From assembly GCA_026983935.1 (NCBI GenBank), contig JALSTC010000763.1, forward strand, positions 1 through 7,270: a DNA stretch of 7,270 nt, read 5' to 3'. The notes under the pieces were generated by a model. It was not told where the DNA came from and searched no databases. It was given only the letters and a program-made list of their open reading frames with translations. Source of the stretch: Ardenticatenia bacterium. Lineage in GTDB: Bacteria; Chloroflexota; Anaerolineae; Aggregatilineales; Ch27. Position 1 is the first letter of the stretch. Every line of letters starts with the position of its first letter. The position numbers were made by a program, and so were the translations under genes. Below are positions 5,640 to 7,270 of this stretch, piece by piece.

Positions 5640-7270
5640 ATGGCAGGGCATATATTTATCAGCTATTCGAAAAAAGATTCCGATTTTGCCTTGAAGCTGG
5701 CCGAGGACTTGAGAAAAACCGGGCGCAAGGTCTGGATTGACCGGCAAATCGGCGGCGGCGAACGGTGGCGCACATCCATCTCACAGGCCCTGCGTGATGC
5801 CAACGAGGTCGTCGTGGTGCTCTCCTCCAATTCCATCCAATCCGAGTGGGTCATGCACGAAGGCTCGGTTGCCAGCGGACTTGAAAAGCCAATCTATCCC
5901 GTGCTGATCGAGCCGCTCCAGAAGCTGCCCATCTGGATGGAGGAAGTGCAGTACGTGGATTTCTTCCAGAATCAATATGACGCGGCCTTTTCCCAGCTCA
6001 TCGAGGCCCTGACACCGCCCAACCCCCTGCAAGACCTGCTCGACCAGCAGGTGGAAGCCCACGAACAGACTGGCGCGCTGATCAGCGAAGCGCTGCTGCG
6101 CGTGCTGGAGGAAGAGCGCGGCAACCTGAAAGTCACGCCGCAGGCGGAGGCACTGATCGAAAAGAGCAAGCAGGCCGTCGCCTACCGCCGCCGCCTGATC
6201 CGGGGCGGGGCCGGTCTGGTCGCCATCCTGATCGTCATGGCGATCATCTCTATTGGCGCGGCTCTCAGCGCCGGGGTGCAGGTCAGCCAGGCCAACAGCA
6301 CGCTGGGCGCGGTGCAGACCGCCGCCTTCACCTCAGAAGCGCGGGCAGAAACCGCCGTCGCCCAGCAAATGGAAGCGGAAACCGCCGTCTTTGAAGCCGC
6401 CAGCACACAGGCCGCCGCCGAAGCCGCCGCGATCAGCGCTGCCACACAGCAGGCCGTTGTCGAAGCCGATCTGGGCGCTGCAGAGACGGCCGTCGCTGAA
6501 GCCGATATTGGCATCCAGGCCGCCCGCGCCCAACTCCTGCGTCTCTTTGAAACCACCGGCACAGTGGCCGTCGGCAGCAGACCGCGTGCCCTGGCCTGGG
6601 ATGGCGGCAATCTCTGGGTTGCCAACGGCGATGACACCGTCATGCGCATCGATCCGGAAGCAGGCGTCGTGGTCAGCACCATCCCCGTTGGCGCGTCACC
6701 CAATGCCCTGGCCTGGGACGGGGAAGCCATATGGGTAGCCAACCAGAGCGACAACACCCTGCAGCGCATTGATCCGGAAAGCGGTACCGTCGTCAGCACC
6801 ATTGAGAATATGGGCAGCAAGCCCTTTGCTCTGGCCTGGGACGGCACCAGCCTGTGGGTGGCCAGCCGTGAGGATAACACCGTCTGGCGCTTTGACCCGG
6901 CAAGCGAGACAGTCACCGACTCGATCACCGTCGGCGATGAGCCACTGGCCCTTTTCTGGGACGGCGAGAGCCTGTGGGTGGCCAACGGTGACAGCGATAC
7001 CCTCCAGCAGATTGACCCGGAAACGATGACCATCACAGCGGAGTACCCGACAGGCCGCAGACCCAGCGCCGTTGTGCGAATCGAAGACAGCCTGTGGGCT
7101 GCCAATGCGCGAGAAAACACCGTGACGCGCATCGATCTCACCGCACAGGCCGAGCCGCTGACAGTTGAGGTCGGCCAATCGCCCAATGCCCTCACATGGG
7201 ACGGCGTCAGCCTGTGGGTGGTCAACGGCAGCAGTCACACCGTCACGCAGATTGATCCCGTCACCGGAGA
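5640..7270 (+). CDS. TIR domain / transmembrane / beta-propeller protein, C-terminus cut by window
   Basis: 543 codons are visible with no stop, so the gene continues past the right edge. Residues 3-125 are a bacterial TIR domain: GHIFISYSKKDSDFA (3-17), KVWIDR (30-35), a helix, VVVVLSSNSI (57-66), and SEWVMHE (68-74), where W70 and E74 form the WxxxE motif whose glutamate is catalytic in NAD-cleaving TIRs such as SARM1. A helical stretch (127-180) leads to YRRRLIR and one membrane helix (about 190-212). Arginines before the helix predict TIR inside and C-terminus outside. An Ala/Thr/Glu-rich connector (213-300) contains AETAV three times. Six propeller repeats of about 40 residues follow from 307 (pattern P-x-A-L-A-W-D-G-x-x-L-W-V-A-N ... 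R-I-D-P), YncE/Vgb-like. The start has GAGAGG ten bases upstream, and the TIR domain begins at once. Predicted role: membrane sensor with a cytosolic TIR effector or scaffold. NADase activity is inferred, not shown. Confidence 0.9.
   Translation, partial: MAGHIFISYSKKDSDFALKLAEDLRKTGRKVWIDRQIGGGERWRTSISQALRDANEVVVVLSSNSIQSEWVMHEGSVASGLEKPIYPVLIEPLQKLPIWMEEVQYVDFFQNQYDAAFSQLIEALTPPNPLQDLLDQQVEAHEQTGALISEALLRVLEEERGNLKVTPQAEALIEKSKQAVAYRRRLIRGGAGLVAILIVMAIISIGAALSAGVQVSQANSTLGAVQTAAFTSEARAETAVAQQMEAETAVFEAASTQAAAEAAAISAATQQAVVEADLGAAETAVAEADIGIQAARAQLLRLFETTGTVAVGSRPRALAWDGGNLWVANGDDTVMRIDPEAGVVVSTIPVGASPNALAWDGEAIWVANQSDNTLQRIDPESGTVVSTIENMGSKPFALAWDGTSLWVASREDNTVWRFDPASETVTDSITVGDEPLALFWDGESLWVANGDSDTLQQIDPETMTITAEYPTGRRPSAVVRIEDSLWAANARENTVTRIDLTAQAEPLTVEVGQSPNALTWDGVSLWVVNGSSHTVTQIDPVTG
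6558..7270 (+). repeat. Coding repeats of the beta-propeller (about 120 bases each)
   Basis: Six tandem units of 39-41 codons, beginning near 6558, 6678, 6798, 6921, 7041 and 7161. Each carries the LAWDG...LWVAN and RIDP-type strands, except that unit 5 has lost the WDG and has RIE instead. The sixth unit runs into the window edge, and a closed propeller normally needs six to eight blades, so more may follow. The repeats have diverged in sequence, so they are old rather than freshly duplicated. Confidence 0.85.

Noticed and set aside
6182..7225. 347-codon minus-strand open frame with repeated THRLxPS motifs
   Set aside because: Its repeats are the mirror of the propeller repeats encoded on the plus strand. 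The plus frame has clear TIR and propeller homology and is the real gene.
1..7270. CRISPR array, tRNA, rRNA, insertion sequence or integron site
   Set aside because: No regularly spaced short repeats, no cloverleaf or CCA-ending candidates, and no transposase reading frame or terminal inverted repeats were seen. The only tandem repeats are coding propeller blades.

Overview
The window carries five protein genes of an ordinary bacterial type, a probable 7-codon leader peptide and several regulatory signals. Organism: a moderately high-GC bacterium. The TIR / membrane segment / Ala-Thr-rich connector / beta-propeller protein, next to an M29 aminopeptidase and an ABC-F protein, recalls Chloroflexota (Anaerolineae-like) genomes. 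That placement is an inference from architecture and composition only.

Layout. Four genes lie on the minus strand. In their direction of transcription they are: a RelE/ParE-like domain fused to a UvrD-type helicase (5481-3340), an M29 metallo-aminopeptidase (3258-2155), an ABC-F ATPase (1862-180), and a GNAT-like acetyltransferase (208 to beyond the left edge) that overlaps the ABC-F gene by 29 bases. One gene lies on the plus strand, divergent from the helicase. It encodes a TIR-domain membrane protein (5640 to beyond the right edge) that carries at least six propeller repeats and is still open at the window end.

Regulation. The 292 bases between the aminopeptidase and the ABC-F gene look like a real leader: a sigma70-like promoter, a short ORF (MAGLTDR) with a near-perfect Shine-Dalgarno sequence, hairpins, and a strong intrinsic terminator 66 bases before the ABC-F start codon. 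This is the layout expected of ribosome-mediated attenuation, which is known for some antibiotic-resistance ABC-F genes. The aminopeptidase seems to have its own extended -10 element sitting on the helicase stop codon. The 158 bases between the helicase and TIR genes hold two facing promoter candidates whose -35 boxes overlap, and a palindrome over the helicase -10 box.

How the genes may work together. The ABC-F and GNAT genes look like a translationally coupled, ribosome-stress or resistance-type unit. The helicase with a toxin-fold N-terminus, facing a TIR receptor-like protein, is the part most likely to be undescribed, possibly a defence or nucleic-acid stress module. Nothing in the sequence proves a functional link between those two. 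The aminopeptidase looks like housekeeping peptide turnover.
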